A stretch of DNA of 64,000 nucleotides, from positions 1,809,501-1,873,500 of the forward strand of contig NZ_CP041767.1 in assembly GCF_022026395.1 (NCBI RefSeq). The letters are read 5' to 3'. A model generated the notes under the pieces. That model was not told where the DNA came from. It did not search any database and saw only the letters and a list, made by a program, of their open reading frames with translations. The DNA is from Brevibacillus brevis. Its GTDB lineage: Bacteria; Bacillota; Bacilli; Brevibacillales; Brevibacillaceae. Made by a program: the position numbers and the translations under genes. Positions 1-7,927 of the stretch are shown here, piece after piece. Each line of letters begins with the position of its first letter. The first letter of the stretch is position 1.

Positions 1-450
1 CTTGGTCGTGATCGCCCGCGCGATGCCGAGCCGTTGCTTCATCCCCAGCGAAAATTCCTTTACCGCTTTCTTGTCGATCCCTTTCAGATTGACCAGCTCA
101 AGCGCCTCATCAATCGCCTTTGGGTCATGGTAGCCCATATATTCGCAATGCAGCTCCAGGTTTTCACGGGCCGTCAGCTTTTCGTAAAAGATCGGGTTTT
201 CGATGATCGTGCCCATTCGCCCCAGCAGTCGGTACGACGTATCAGTCAGCCGCTCACCGAAAATTTCGATCTCACCTTCCGTCGGCTTCACCAGGTTCGT
301 GATCATTTTCATGACCGTTGTTTTGCCCGCACCGTTTGGACCAAGCATGCCGTATATTTCGCCTTGCTTGATGTTCATATTGACGTTCGAAACAACTTCC
401 TTACCCATGTAAGCACGAGTCAGTTGATTCGTTCTTACGATATACGTCAT
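1..450 (-). CDS. ABC transporter ATP-binding protein, bacitracin/lantibiotic-export type (C-terminus cut by window edge)
   Basis: The first 150 residues of an ABC ATPase are present; the rest lies outside the window. Walker A GPNGAGKTT sits near residue 37 and the signature FSLGMKQRLGIA near residue 136. The Q-loop stretch IIENPIFYEKLTA is typical of the BcrA/NatA-like group that exports or detoxifies cell-wall-active peptides. The ATG at 448-450 follows an AAGGGGG ribosome site. It is third in a minus-strand run after a response regulator and histidine kinase, with an 83-bp gap to the kinase, so the two-component system probably controls it. The membrane permease is expected beyond position 1. 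Substrate is not readable from the sequence. Confidence 0.9.
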   Translation of the reverse strand, partial: MTYIVRTNQLTRAYMGKEVVSNVNMNIKQGEIYGMLGPNGAGKTTVMKMITNLVKPTEGEIEIFGERLTDTSYRLLGRMGTIIENPIFYEKLTARENLELHCEYMGYHDPKAIDEALELVNLKGIDKKAVKEFSLGMKQRLGIARAITTK

Positions 451-533
451 CGTTCGATGCCCCCTTCGTTCGTTACAAGCTCTATCGTAAGCATCGAATT
501 TTGCTTTTTCCTTACCTGATTCTTACAAATTCC

Positions 534-1475
534 TTAAGCCCCGAATGCGATTCGCTTCAGTCTGACGGTAAACACTGTTTTTTCGTACGGCTTGCTATGG
601 ATGCGGATCGTCCCTCCTTGAGCTTCGATCAGCCTTTTCGTAATTGTCAGCCCGAGACCGCTGCCCTGATACGATTTGTTACGGGAGTCCTCCAGCGTGT
701 ACATCCGCTCGAACACCCGGTCCTGATGCAGCTCGTGGATCCCTTTGCCCCGATCCCATACGTCCACATATACAAACTCGTCGTCTCCGCGCAATGTTAA
801 TCCGACCACCATCGCCTCTCCGCCATGCTGAATCGCATTGGCGATCAAATTGTTCAGGGTGCGGTCCAGCGCTTCCTCGTTCCCCCACGCATACATTGGC
901 TTGTCCGGGATCTCAATCGCGACCTCAAAGCCTTTGACCGTCAGCGTGTCATAAAATGCGAGTATATTTTTTTCGCAAATATCGTTCATGTGGATCCGAG
1001 AAAGGGGCATCGGCTCGTCCCCTGACTCCAGTCTCGCCAAATCAAAAAACTGTCGGATGAGCTGCAGCACCTCGTTGGCCTTGGCGTGCACCTTGGACAA
1101 TAGAACCTTTTGTTTCGCTGCGTCCATGTCCGGATCCAGATTGATCGTTTCGATATAACCAAGTACAACGGTAAGTGGCGTCTTCAAATCGTGCGATATG
1201 TTCGAGATCATTTTCCGCATCGACTGCTCCATCTTCAGGAAATTCGCCGCTCTTTGCTGGTTGTGCTCCAGCAAATGATTGATTTCGATCAAGACCGGTA
1301 TCAATGCGCGATCGTCCGTAAAAACAAGCAGCTTTTCGCTTGTGCCACCCTCGATAATGTCCTTTAATTTGTGGTGAATCAGTTCCAGGCTGGAGCTTCT
1401 AGCCCGGTAAGCTCGGTATTGAGTCGCAATCACGACGAGCAAAAGAACGACCAGCACAACTAGCGCGATCACCAT
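534..1475 (-). CDS. Sensor histidine kinase, single-TM, intramembrane-sensing style
   Basis: A 313-residue kinase. One hydrophobic segment occupies residues 3-19, with no extracellular sensor domain, then a linker and the H-box ISHDLKTPLTVVLGYIE. The ATPase N-box NLIANAIQHG and G-boxes DRGKGI and GSGLGLTITKRL follow. The reading frame extends 46 codons further upstream, but those codons overlap the response-regulator gene; the ATG at 1473-1475, 4 bp after the regulator stop, puts the TM helix at the N-terminus as expected. Kinases of this build next to ABC ATPases often respond to cell-wall antibiotics with the transporter as co-sensor; that role here is inferred. Confidence 0.93.
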   Translation of the reverse strand: MVIALVVLVVLLLVVIATQYRAYRARSSSLELIHHKLKDIIEGGTSEKLLVFTDDRALIPVLIEINHLLEHNQQRAANFLKMEQSMRKMISNISHDLKTPLTVVLGYIETINLDPDMDAAKQKVLLSKVHAKANEVLQLIRQFFDLARLESGDEPMPLSRIHMNDICEKNILAFYDTLTVKGFEVAIEIPDKPMYAWGNEEALDRTLNNLIANAIQHGGEAMVVGLTLRGDDEFVYVDVWDRGKGIHELHQDRVFERMYTLEDSRNKSYQGSGLGLTITKRLIEAQGGTIRIHSKPYEKTVFTVRLKRIAFGA

Positions 1476-1479
1476 GTCA

Positions 1480-2193
1480 TTATCCTTCCCACTTGTAGCC
1501 AATGCCCCACAGCGTCTTGATATAACGTGGTGCGGATGGCTGGTCTTCGATTTTTTCCCGCAACCGGCGGATATGGACGTTAATGACGTTTTCGTCCCCA
1601 TAATATTCGTCATTCCAAATAAAGCCGTACAGCTGCGCCTTCGTGAACACGCGATTTGGATTTGTGGCGAACAGCTTCAGGATTTCGAATTCTTTGGCCG
1701 TCAGCTTCAGATCGACATCGTTTTTCGAAACTGAAAAATTTTCCAGATCAATACGCAGGGCTCCGAACATCAGCACCTTGGCAGCTGGAGATGCCTGATC
1801 TGCTGAGCCCGCTCCCGCATTCGAATACGTCGTGGCACGACGAATCGCCGCTTTGATCCGAGCCGACACTTCAATGAGAGAAAACGGCTTTGCAATGTAA
1901 TCGTCGGCACCGAAGCCGAGCCCGATCGCTTTATCGACGTCGTTGTCCTTTGCCGACATGATCAAAATCGGCACCGAGCTGTTTTCTCGGATCCTCTTGA
2001 TTACCTCGATGCCGTCCAGCTTTGGCATCATGATATCGACAATGACAATATCGAAGTAGCTTTGCCGAAACTGGGCAATTCCGTCCAGTCCATCAAACGC
2101 TGCCAAGACGTCGTAGCCTTCTTTGATCAGATGATTCCGAAGCATCTCGACGATTTGGGCATCGTCCTCAATCAGCAGTATGTTGTGTGGCAT
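1480..2193 (-). CDS. OmpR/PhoB-family response regulator
   Basis: A 237-residue protein with an N-terminal receiver domain (acidic residues in LLIEDD, phospho-acceptor Asp in VDIMMPKLDG near residue 51, conserved Lys in AKPFS). The C-terminal winged helix (about 140-235) contains LTAKEFEILKLFATNPNRVF and ends GIGYKWEG, typical of OmpR-class regulators. It is first in a minus-strand run with the histidine kinase (4-bp gap) and an ABC ATPase. The ATG follows an AAGGAGAG site. A CCGAAAC/GTTTCCG inverted repeat at 2235-2257 lies about 40 bp upstream and could be its own operator. Confidence 0.95.
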   Translation of the reverse strand: MPHNILLIEDDAQIVEMLRNHLIKEGYDVLAAFDGLDGIAQFRQSYFDIVIVDIMMPKLDGIEVIKRIRENSSVPILIMSAKDNDVDKAIGLGFGADDYIAKPFSLIEVSARIKAAIRRATTYSNAGAGSADQASPAAKVLMFGALRIDLENFSVSKNDVDLKLTAKEFEILKLFATNPNRVFTKAQLYGFIWNDEYYGDENVINVHIRRLREKIEDQPSAPRYIKTLWGIGYKWEG

Positions 2194-2234
2194 GGTGTTC
2201 TCTCCTTAATCCTATCCTTTTAAAAAAATCTCTT

Positions 2235-2257
2235 CCGAAACGATCACGATGTTTCCG
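2235..2257. promoter_or_regulatory. Imperfect inverted repeat upstream of the response regulator
   Basis: CCGAAAC (2235-2241) and GTTTCCG (2251-2257) form an inverted repeat with one mismatch and a 9-nt spacer. It lies 42 bp upstream of the response-regulator start, where many antibiotic-responsive OmpR-type regulators bind. Function is inferred from position only. Confidence 0.3.
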
Positions 2258-2287
2258 AATACGCACATAGGAGTAGCGCTAGCAAAT

Positions 2288-2360
2288 CGCGTTTATCTTA
2301 ACTTATTGTGACCATCATTGTTAAATCAATGGTTGTCACATTGGAGTTAAGATAAACGCG
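2288..2360. repeat. 73-bp hairpin with perfect 16-bp arms between the regulator operon and the TrmB-like gene
   Basis: Arms 2288-2303 and 2345-2360 (CGCGTTTATCTTAACT and its exact complement) are perfectly complementary. The inner part is also partly self-complementary (GTGACCA near 2308, TGGTTGTCAC near 2330). There is no adjacent T-run of terminator quality. It may be a small mobile repeat (MITE- or REP-like), a regulatory cruciform or an RNA structure. No direct repeats flanking it are obvious. Confidence 0.6.
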
Positions 2361-2461
2361 TAATGTAAATGGCTAACATGGTATTTAGTTATTTATATTT
2401 ATTGGTTATTTTGGATACTTTGTAGTTTTTAATAAAACCAAAAGCCAAAGTCCAGGGATTG

Positions 2462-3220
2462 TCAGTATCGGAGGCGGATAATCATCTTGCGGATTTCTTC
2501 ATCGTCAAACAGTTGATCCACGTATTTTTGGGTGATTTTTGTCAGTGCGACATCATGGTAAAAAGAATCGGCAAAAAATTTGACGAACGGTTGACCGCGT
2601 GTCTTGATCGCGTGCCACCCTGTTTCCTCCTCGCCTGCAAAAATCATTTCGTCTTGGTCCGCTACAATTAGCTGATAGCGCTCCAAGCCTTGATGCTCTT
2701 GCACAGGGATAAAGGAATGAACACAGGAAAGCTTGGTAGTAATCTGCCCGATCACCAATGCTTCGATCTCTACTCCTTCCTTTTCTTTCATTTCCAGTAA
2801 GGGTACATACTCTAAAAAATCATCGGACCAGGCGGAGATACGAATAGACCGAGTCGCTCGTTGGATCAATTGTTTGCATTCCGCGCGGATCGATTCGTCA
2901 ACCTTCAGGCTCCAGACTCGGTCATCACGTACAGTTTTATGGGAAAGGGAGCTGGTCAATTTTTTGACGTCCGTTTGAAATTGGCGGGTCAGCTTTTCTA
3001 CCAGGCTGTCCAGGGGAAGGGCTGTATACCGCTTTTTCTTTTCCGATACGGTGTCAAGGACCATCCCCTTTTCTACCAGACGATTCAACACCTCGTAAAT
3101 TTTTGCCTTTGGCACCCCCGAATGCTTCACGACCATTGCTGCATCGAGAGGCTCGCCGCTAGACGCCAACGCTTCATAAACTTTACTCTCATACAGAGAA
3201 AAACCAAATGTTTGCAGCAT
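2462..3220 (-). CDS. TrmB-family transcriptional regulator
   Basis: A 252-residue protein. Residues 1-75 form a TrmB-type winged helix (LYESKVYEALASSGEPL, GVPKAKIYEVLNRLVEKGMV). The C-terminal half is a sensor of the TrmB/phospholipase-D-like type (AECKQLIQRATRSIRISAW, then IVADQDEMIFAGEE). Such proteins sense sugars or other small ligands; the ligand here is unknown. ATG at 3220 is chosen over a TTG one codon upstream because GGAGG lies 6 nt before it. It is a lone gene with its own sigma-A-like promoter (3258-3286). The target could be the divergent protease gene, but nothing shows this directly. Confidence 0.85.
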   Translation of the reverse strand: MLQTFGFSLYESKVYEALASSGEPLDAAMVVKHSGVPKAKIYEVLNRLVEKGMVLDTVSEKKKRYTALPLDSLVEKLTRQFQTDVKKLTSSLSHKTVRDDRVWSLKVDESIRAECKQLIQRATRSIRISAWSDDFLEYVPLLEMKEKEGVEIEALVIGQITTKLSCVHSFIPVQEHQGLERYQLIVADQDEMIFAGEEETGWHAIKTRGQPFVKFFADSFYHDVALTKITQKYVDQLFDDEEIRKMIIRLRY

Positions 3221-3257
3221 CAAAATCCTCCATGGAAAACACGAGCATTTTTATTCG

Positions 3258-3286
3258 ATCGTACCGATAATCGAGTTGTTTTGCAA
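3258..3286 (-). promoter_or_regulatory. Sigma-A-like promoter of the TrmB-family gene
   Basis: Read on the minus strand: -35 TTGCAA (3281-3286), a 17-bp spacer, -10 TACGAT (3258-3263). It lies 38 bp upstream of the ATG. Confidence 0.5.
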
Positions 3287-3424
3287 GAAAGAGGAGGGGC
3301 GAAAGGAATATTTTATCGGAATGTATCGAGCTTTTTCGACAAAATTCGCTAATTTTTCTGTAGGTCTTTAGGCAGTAGACACACCATGCATATATCAAAT
3401 TGAGACCCTATATATAAATGATTA

Positions 3425-3438
3425 GCCGAAAATTCGGC
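3425..3438. promoter_or_regulatory. Short perfect palindrome upstream of the protease promoter
   Basis: GCCGAA and TTCGGC are separated by AA. It is centred about 85 bp upstream of the proposed -35 box of the protease gene, a plausible position for an activator or repressor. No regulator could be assigned. Confidence 0.3.
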
Positions 3439-3515
3439 ACTTGTTCCGAGTAGGTCGATAGCCTTATTGAGCAATTTCTTTTGAACGTGAAGGTTTTTTT
3501 GTCGAAGGAAAAAAT

Positions 3516-3543
3516 TTGGCAAAGATTACGTATCACGTAATAA
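3516..3543 (+). promoter_or_regulatory. Sigma-A-like promoter with a palindrome overlapping the -10 box
   Basis: -35 TTGGCA (3516-3521), a 16-bp spacer and -10 TAATAA (3538-3543) lie upstream of the protease gene. The palindrome ATTACGT-ATC-ACGTAAT (3525-3541) fills the spacer and runs into the -10 box, so a protein bound there should block polymerase. Predicted 5' UTR is about 65 nt. Confidence 0.5.
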
Positions 3544-3616
3544 TTAAGAATAGTCGGAATTGGGGGTTTAATTTTCCGATGCATCACAAATAGATAGAAA
3601 AAGAGGGTGAACCTTA

Positions 3617-5878
3617 GTGAAGAAAAGCAAAAAGCTCTTATCCGTTTTATTTTCCTCCTCACTCGTGCTCAGTACTTTCGTGGCTGCACCTGCAACGGGT
3701 TTGGCCAAACCCAAAGAGGACAAGCATGATCTGCATGTAGATTTGTCCACTGTTAACCTGGAGCGACTGATTAAAGGGTTAATGGAGCAAGGAATCATTG
3801 ATGAAGACGCCGATCAGGAAGAGATTGACGAAGCGTTGCTCGAGTACTTCGAAGACAAAAAAGTCCCGCACGGCATTGATGAATCGTCCTCTTACGGTAA
3901 GGAAGCGAGCAGAGGACAGCAGGCAGCATTGGCTGATGCTGTGCAGAAAGTGGCTGAGATGGAGGACGGCGATGAAGTACGCTCTTCCAAACGACTACAT
4001 ACGGATAACATCGTTGTCGCTCTTATCGAGTTCCCTGACCGGGAGCATAACCAGCTACCAAAAGTGAGTGACTCGCTTTGGACAGAAGACTTCAACGAAA
4101 AGCACTATAAAGAGATGCTGTTTGATCAGAAGGGGTATGAAACTCCTGAAGGTATCGGCATGACAACAATGGCGAAATACTTCTATCTGCAATCGGGAAG
4201 ATCTTGGACGGTTGACGGTGTGGTAACGCCATGGCAAATGGCAGAGAACGGCTACAAGTATTATGGAGGAAACTCCAAAGCCGGTGACGATTCCAATCCG
4301 CGCGATCTGGTAATCGAGACCTTGGCGGCAGTTGGGGAATCCATTGCTGGGAAAGAGGAATTGTACGATCAGCGCGACCCATATGACATCGATGGTGATG
4401 GAGACCTGATGGAGCCGGATGGCAATCTGGACAACCTCATGCTCGTTCATGCAGGGATCGGAGAAGAGACAGGGGAAGACCCAGATGCAATCTGGTCTCA
4501 CCGTTGGACCTTGAAAAAACCAGTGGATATTCCAGGTACTAGCCTCAAAGCATTTGATTACATGATCCAGCCAGAAGATGGCGCACCAGGTGTATTCACT
4601 CACGAGTACGGACACAATCTCGGTTTGCCAGACTTGTATGACACCTCAAGAGCTGGAAAAGACTCGCCCGTAGGTGCTTGGTCCCTCATGTCGTCTGGTA
4701 GCCATACAGGTAAGGTCTTCCAAACAGAACCTACAGGCCTTGATCCTTGGTCCAAAATGGTTCTGCAACAAATGTTTGGCGGCAACTGGATTGCTCCGAC
4801 TGTTCTGGACTACAAGGATGTAGAAAAACGCAAGAAAACGGTTCCGCTCATTGATGCGAGCAGCACCGAGAAAAGCGGAAAAGTCGTTAAGCTGAATATG
4901 CCGAAAGTTGAAAAGAAACCGCCGGTTGAGCCAAAAGATGGTGGCTACGCATACTTCTCGGATGAAGGCAACAAATTGAACACCAAAATGACTTCCGATG
5001 TGATCGATTTGACTGGGGTCAGCTCCGCTACGATGAAATTCGACTCATGGAGGAACATTGAGGAAGGCTATGATTACCTATCCGTCAATGTAATCGATGC
5101 GGATACAGGTGAGAAAAAAGAAGTGCAAAAATTCGATGATGTAACAAAAGGCTGGGACAAAGAAGAAATCAGCCTGAACGAGTTTGTCGGCAAAAAAGTG
5201 CAAGTCGAGTTTAACTATGTGACGGACGTTGCTTACGTGTTGGACGGCTTCTATCTGGATAACTTTGAAGTAGAGGCAGATGGGCAAGTTATCTTCGCGG
5301 ATGATGCAGAGGGTGAGAAGAAGTTCAAGCTGGATGGCTTCATCCACTTTGATGGAAAAGGTAAAATGTATGATGCGTACTACCTGGTTGAACTGCGCTC
5401 TCATGAAGGAATTGACGCTGGACTGAAGTACTTCCGCCGCAACGACTCCTTCTTCACGTATGATCCAGGTATGGTGATCTGGTACTTTGATGGTCGCTAC
5501 GAAAGAACACGTGATAACAATACGAGCCAGCATCCAGGCTACGGCTTGCTCGGTGTAGTAGATGCCCATCAGGAAGTGCGTTACTGGAACAATGATGAGG
5601 GTAACAAAAGCGCAATTGCAGACTCCCGCTATCAGGTGAACGATGCTGCATTTAGCCCGAACAAAACGTCCGGTATGGATCTGGATTACATTTATGGAAC
5701 GATGAAATACGATCCGTTGAAAGGCGTTAAGGAGTTTGACGACAGTGATGATTACTCGATGCCGGAAGTACCGGAAGTCGGAAAAATTCTGCCGCAAATC
5801 GGTTTGCAAATCAAGCTGAAAAGGGTAGACAAAAAGTTCACGGATGCTTCGGTTGAGTTCTCCATTGACAAACATTAA
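3617..5878 (+). CDS. inhA: Immune inhibitor A-like secreted M6 metalloprotease
   Basis: A 753-residue preproprotein. The GTG start at 3617 has a GAGGGTG site 6 nt upstream. Residues 1-30 are a Sec signal peptide (KKSKK, hydrophobic core, APATGLAKP), then an acidic propeptide. The zinc site HEYGHNLGLPD (His329, Glu330, His333, Asp339) is the HExxHxxGxxD signature of M6 peptidases, and SLMSSG follows as a Met-turn. The C-terminal half carries the MAM-like/VEG region usual in InhA. In Bacillus, InhA degrades host antibacterial peptides and is associated with the exosporium. It is monocistronic: own promoter region upstream, terminator at 5889-5931. Confidence 0.95.
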   Translation: MKKSKKLLSVLFSSSLVLSTFVAAPATGLAKPKEDKHDLHVDLSTVNLERLIKGLMEQGIIDEDADQEEIDEALLEYFEDKKVPHGIDESSSYGKEASRGQQAALADAVQKVAEMEDGDEVRSSKRLHTDNIVVALIEFPDREHNQLPKVSDSLWTEDFNEKHYKEMLFDQKGYETPEGIGMTTMAKYFYLQSGRSWTVDGVVTPWQMAENGYKYYGGNSKAGDDSNPRDLVIETLAAVGESIAGKEELYDQRDPYDIDGDGDLMEPDGNLDNLMLVHAGIGEETGEDPDAIWSHRWTLKKPVDIPGTSLKAFDYMIQPEDGAPGVFTHEYGHNLGLPDLYDTSRAGKDSPVGAWSLMSSGSHTGKVFQTEPTGLDPWSKMVLQQMFGGNWIAPTVLDYKDVEKRKKTVPLIDASSTEKSGKVVKLNMPKVEKKPPVEPKDGGYAYFSDEGNKLNTKMTSDVIDLTGVSSATMKFDSWRNIEEGYDYLSVNVIDADTGEKKEVQKFDDVTKGWDKEEISLNEFVGKKVQVEFNYVTDVAYVLDGFYLDNFEVEADGQVIFADDAEGEKKFKLDGFIHFDGKGKMYDAYYLVELRSHEGIDAGLKYFRRNDSFFTYDPGMVIWYFDGRYERTRDNNTSQHPGYGLLGVVDAHQEVRYWNNDEGNKSAIADSRYQVNDAAFSPNKTSGMDLDYIYGTMKYDPLKGVKEFDDSDDYSMPEVPEVGKILPQIGLQIKLKRVDKKFTDASVEFSIDKH

Positions 5879-5888
5879 TGAATAAGCC

Positions 5889-5931
5889 AAAAGACGCCAC
5901 ACAGCGCCAAGCTGATGTTTGGCGTCTTTTT
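5889..5931 (+). terminator. Intrinsic terminator of the M6 protease gene
   Basis: An 11-bp perfect stem AAAAGACGCCA / TGGCGTCTTTT (5889-5899 and 5920-5930) ends in a T-rich tail. The A-rich 5' side may also terminate minus-strand transcripts. Confidence 0.85.
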
Positions 5932-6077
5932 CGTTTCCATGATTACTGGTCTAAGCTCGGCTGCATCGAAATAGGCTATAACAATGAACGACAAGCTGCC
6001 TGATCTGATTGCGCGTAAGAAAGGCAACCTTTTGTACAGGCATAGGAATCGCGCCCGGCAGCAAGGGGGGATCAATC

Positions 6078-6908
6078 ATGCTGCATATTGTCGCTTGCAT
6101 TAAGCAGGTGCCGGACACCAAAATCATCAAGATGAATCCGAAGACGAATACGATGGATCGCGCCAGTGCGCCAGCCATTCTCAACCCGTATGATGCACAT
6201 GCGGTGGAGGAAGCCGTTCGTTTGAAAAATCGATATGGGGGTGTGGTCTCCGTCGTCACCATGGGACCGCCGCCAGCGGTGAAGGCCATTCGGAAGTGCA
6301 TCGAGATCGGGGCAGACGCAGGCTATCTGGTAACGGATCGTGCATTTGCCGGAGCAGACACATTGGCGACCAGCTATGCAATTACCAAAGCCATTGAGAA
6401 GATTGCAGAAAGCCAGCCAGTCGACCTCGTCATTTGCGGGAAGATGACCATCGACGGTGATACGGGACAAGTCGGACCGGGAGTCGCCAGACGGTTGGAT
6501 ATTCCGCCGCTTACGTGTGTGAAAAAAGTAGTGGAGATAAACAAAGAACAAGGTTACGCCATCGTGCATCGAAAGCTGGAGGATGGTTATGAAGTCATTC
6601 AGTCGACCTTGCCTTGTTTGTTTTCCGTGGAGAAGGAGATTAACGAGGTCCCTTATTCTCCGCTGCCCAACATGCTTCGAGCTGCCAGATATAATCCTGT
6701 TGTCTGGTCCGTCGATGACTTGGGGGATATCGATCGGACGCAGTTAGGCCTGAAGGGCTCTCCTACCATCGTTGCAAAAGTTTGGCCCCCAGAGAAACCA
6801 AAGGGTGGCGAAATGCTCGAAGGAAGCGCCAGCGAGCAAATTGCACGCTTGATGGAAATTTTGCACGATAAACAGCGACTGTTTCGGGTGAAGGAGGAGC
6901 AGATATGA
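6078..6908 (+). CDS. fixA: Electron transfer flavoprotein beta subunit, FixA
   Basis: A 276-residue EtfB-type subunit (HIVACIKQVPDTKIIKMNP at the N-terminus, ADTLATSYAITKAIEKI, GKMTIDGDTGQVGPGVARRL). With FixB it binds FAD, and in the FixABCX complex this FAD bifurcates electrons from NADH. The ATG at 6078 follows AAGGGGGG at about 8 nt; codons in frame upstream of it are not expected in the family. The last codons overlap fixB by 4 bp (ATGA), indicating translational coupling. First gene of a four-gene fixABCX operon. Confidence 0.95.
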   Translation: MLHIVACIKQVPDTKIIKMNPKTNTMDRASAPAILNPYDAHAVEEAVRLKNRYGGVVSVVTMGPPPAVKAIRKCIEIGADAGYLVTDRAFAGADTLATSYAITKAIEKIAESQPVDLVICGKMTIDGDTGQVGPGVARRLDIPPLTCVKKVVEINKEQGYAIVHRKLEDGYEVIQSTLPCLFSVEKEINEVPYSPLPNMLRAARYNPVVWSVDDLGDIDRTQLGLKGSPTIVAKVWPPEKPKGGEMLEGSASEQIARLMEILHDKQRLFRVKEEQI

Positions 6909-7927
6909 ATCTGGATGATTTTCGTGGCATCTGGGTGTTTTTAGAGGTGAGTGACGGCCGTATCGCCCCTGTATCACTCGAGCTGCTGGGGGCGGGAAGA
7001 CAAATGGCTGACAAGCGAGATGTGCCGCTTGCTGGTTTGTTAATCGGTGATGGAGTCAAGGAGTTGGCCCACACGGCGTTTCCCTACGGTGCGGACCAAG
7101 TGTACGTATACGATCACAAAATTTTTCATGAGTACCGGACAGAATCCTACATGCGAGCTGTCATCGCATGTGTCCAAAAGCACAAGCCGGAAATTATCTT
7201 GTACGGGGCAACCTCAACAGGAAAAGATTTGGCGAGCGCTGTTGCGACGGACTTGGAGACAGGACTGACCGCCGATACGACCATGCTCGATGTGAACGCG
7301 GAGACAGGTTTGTTGGAGGCGAGCCGTCCAGCGTTTGGTGGTAACATCATGGCGACGATTTTGTGCAAAAAACATCGACCGCAAATGGCGACGGTTCGCC
7401 CAAAAGTCATGAAAGCGCTTGAGCCAGATGAGTCACGTACAGGAGAGATCATAGAAGAAAGCTTGAAGCTGCGTGAAGAAGACATTCGCACAAAAGTACT
7501 GAAAATTGTCCGGGAGACGAAGGAAAAGGTGCGGCTGGATGAGGCGGATGTGATCGTCGCTGGCGGCAAGGGACTCGGAAGCAAGGAAGGCTTTGCGCTT
7601 ATACATCGCTTCGCAGAACGAATCGGGGCAACCGTCGGGGCCAGCAGAGATGCGGTGGAAGCTGGCTGGATCGGTCATGAACATCAGGTCGGGCAGACGG
7701 GAGTGACGGTCACACCCAAAATTTACTTTGCCATCGGCATATCAGGAGCTATCCAGCATTTGGTCGGCATGCGCAACTCAGGATTGATCATTGCCATCAA
7801 TAAAGATCCGAATGCACTCATCTTCCAGTCTTGCCACTACGGTATTGTCGGTGATGCGTTTGAAATTGTGCCATTGCTCATTGAAGCTTTCCAAAAGGAG
7901 CCGGACAAGGAGGTAACGTATGGCTGA
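6905..7927 (+). CDS. fixB: Electron transfer flavoprotein alpha subunit, FixB
   Basis: A 340-residue EtfA-type subunit. The C-terminal FAD-binding region is recognisable (VAGGKGLGSKEGF, GASRDAVEAGWIGHEHQVGQTG, KIYFAIGISGAIQHLVGM, INKDPNALIF). It partners FixA to hold the FADs of the bifurcating complex. Start ATG overlaps the fixA stop (ATGA), and the end overlaps fixC by 8 bp. Length and motif order match full-length FixB. Confidence 0.95.
   Translation: MNLDDFRGIWVFLEVSDGRIAPVSLELLGAGRQMADKRDVPLAGLLIGDGVKELAHTAFPYGADQVYVYDHKIFHEYRTESYMRAVIACVQKHKPEIILYGATSTGKDLASAVATDLETGLTADTTMLDVNAETGLLEASRPAFGGNIMATILCKKHRPQMATVRPKVMKALEPDESRTGEIIEESLKLREEDIRTKVLKIVRETKEKVRLDEADVIVAGGKGLGSKEGFALIHRFAERIGATVGASRDAVEAGWIGHEHQVGQTGVTVTPKIYFAIGISGAIQHLVGMRNSGLIIAINKDPNALIFQSCHYGIVGDAFEIVPLLIEAFQKEPDKEVTYG

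Larger units (their letters stand above)
3221..3616. other. Divergent intergenic region between the TrmB-like gene and the M6 protease
   Basis: About 396 bp of AT-rich DNA without a credible gene. It holds a minus-strand promoter for the regulator, a GCCGAA-AA-TTCGGC palindrome (3425-3438), and a plus-strand promoter with an embedded palindrome for the protease (3516-3543). The long gap suggests room for several regulators, which is common upstream of transition-state protease genes. Confidence 0.7.

Noticed and set aside
5078-5902. 274-aa open frame on the minus strand inside the M6 protease
   Set aside because: It is antisense to a gene with a clear catalytic motif, is rich in Ile/Phe/His with no domain, and has no ribosome site.
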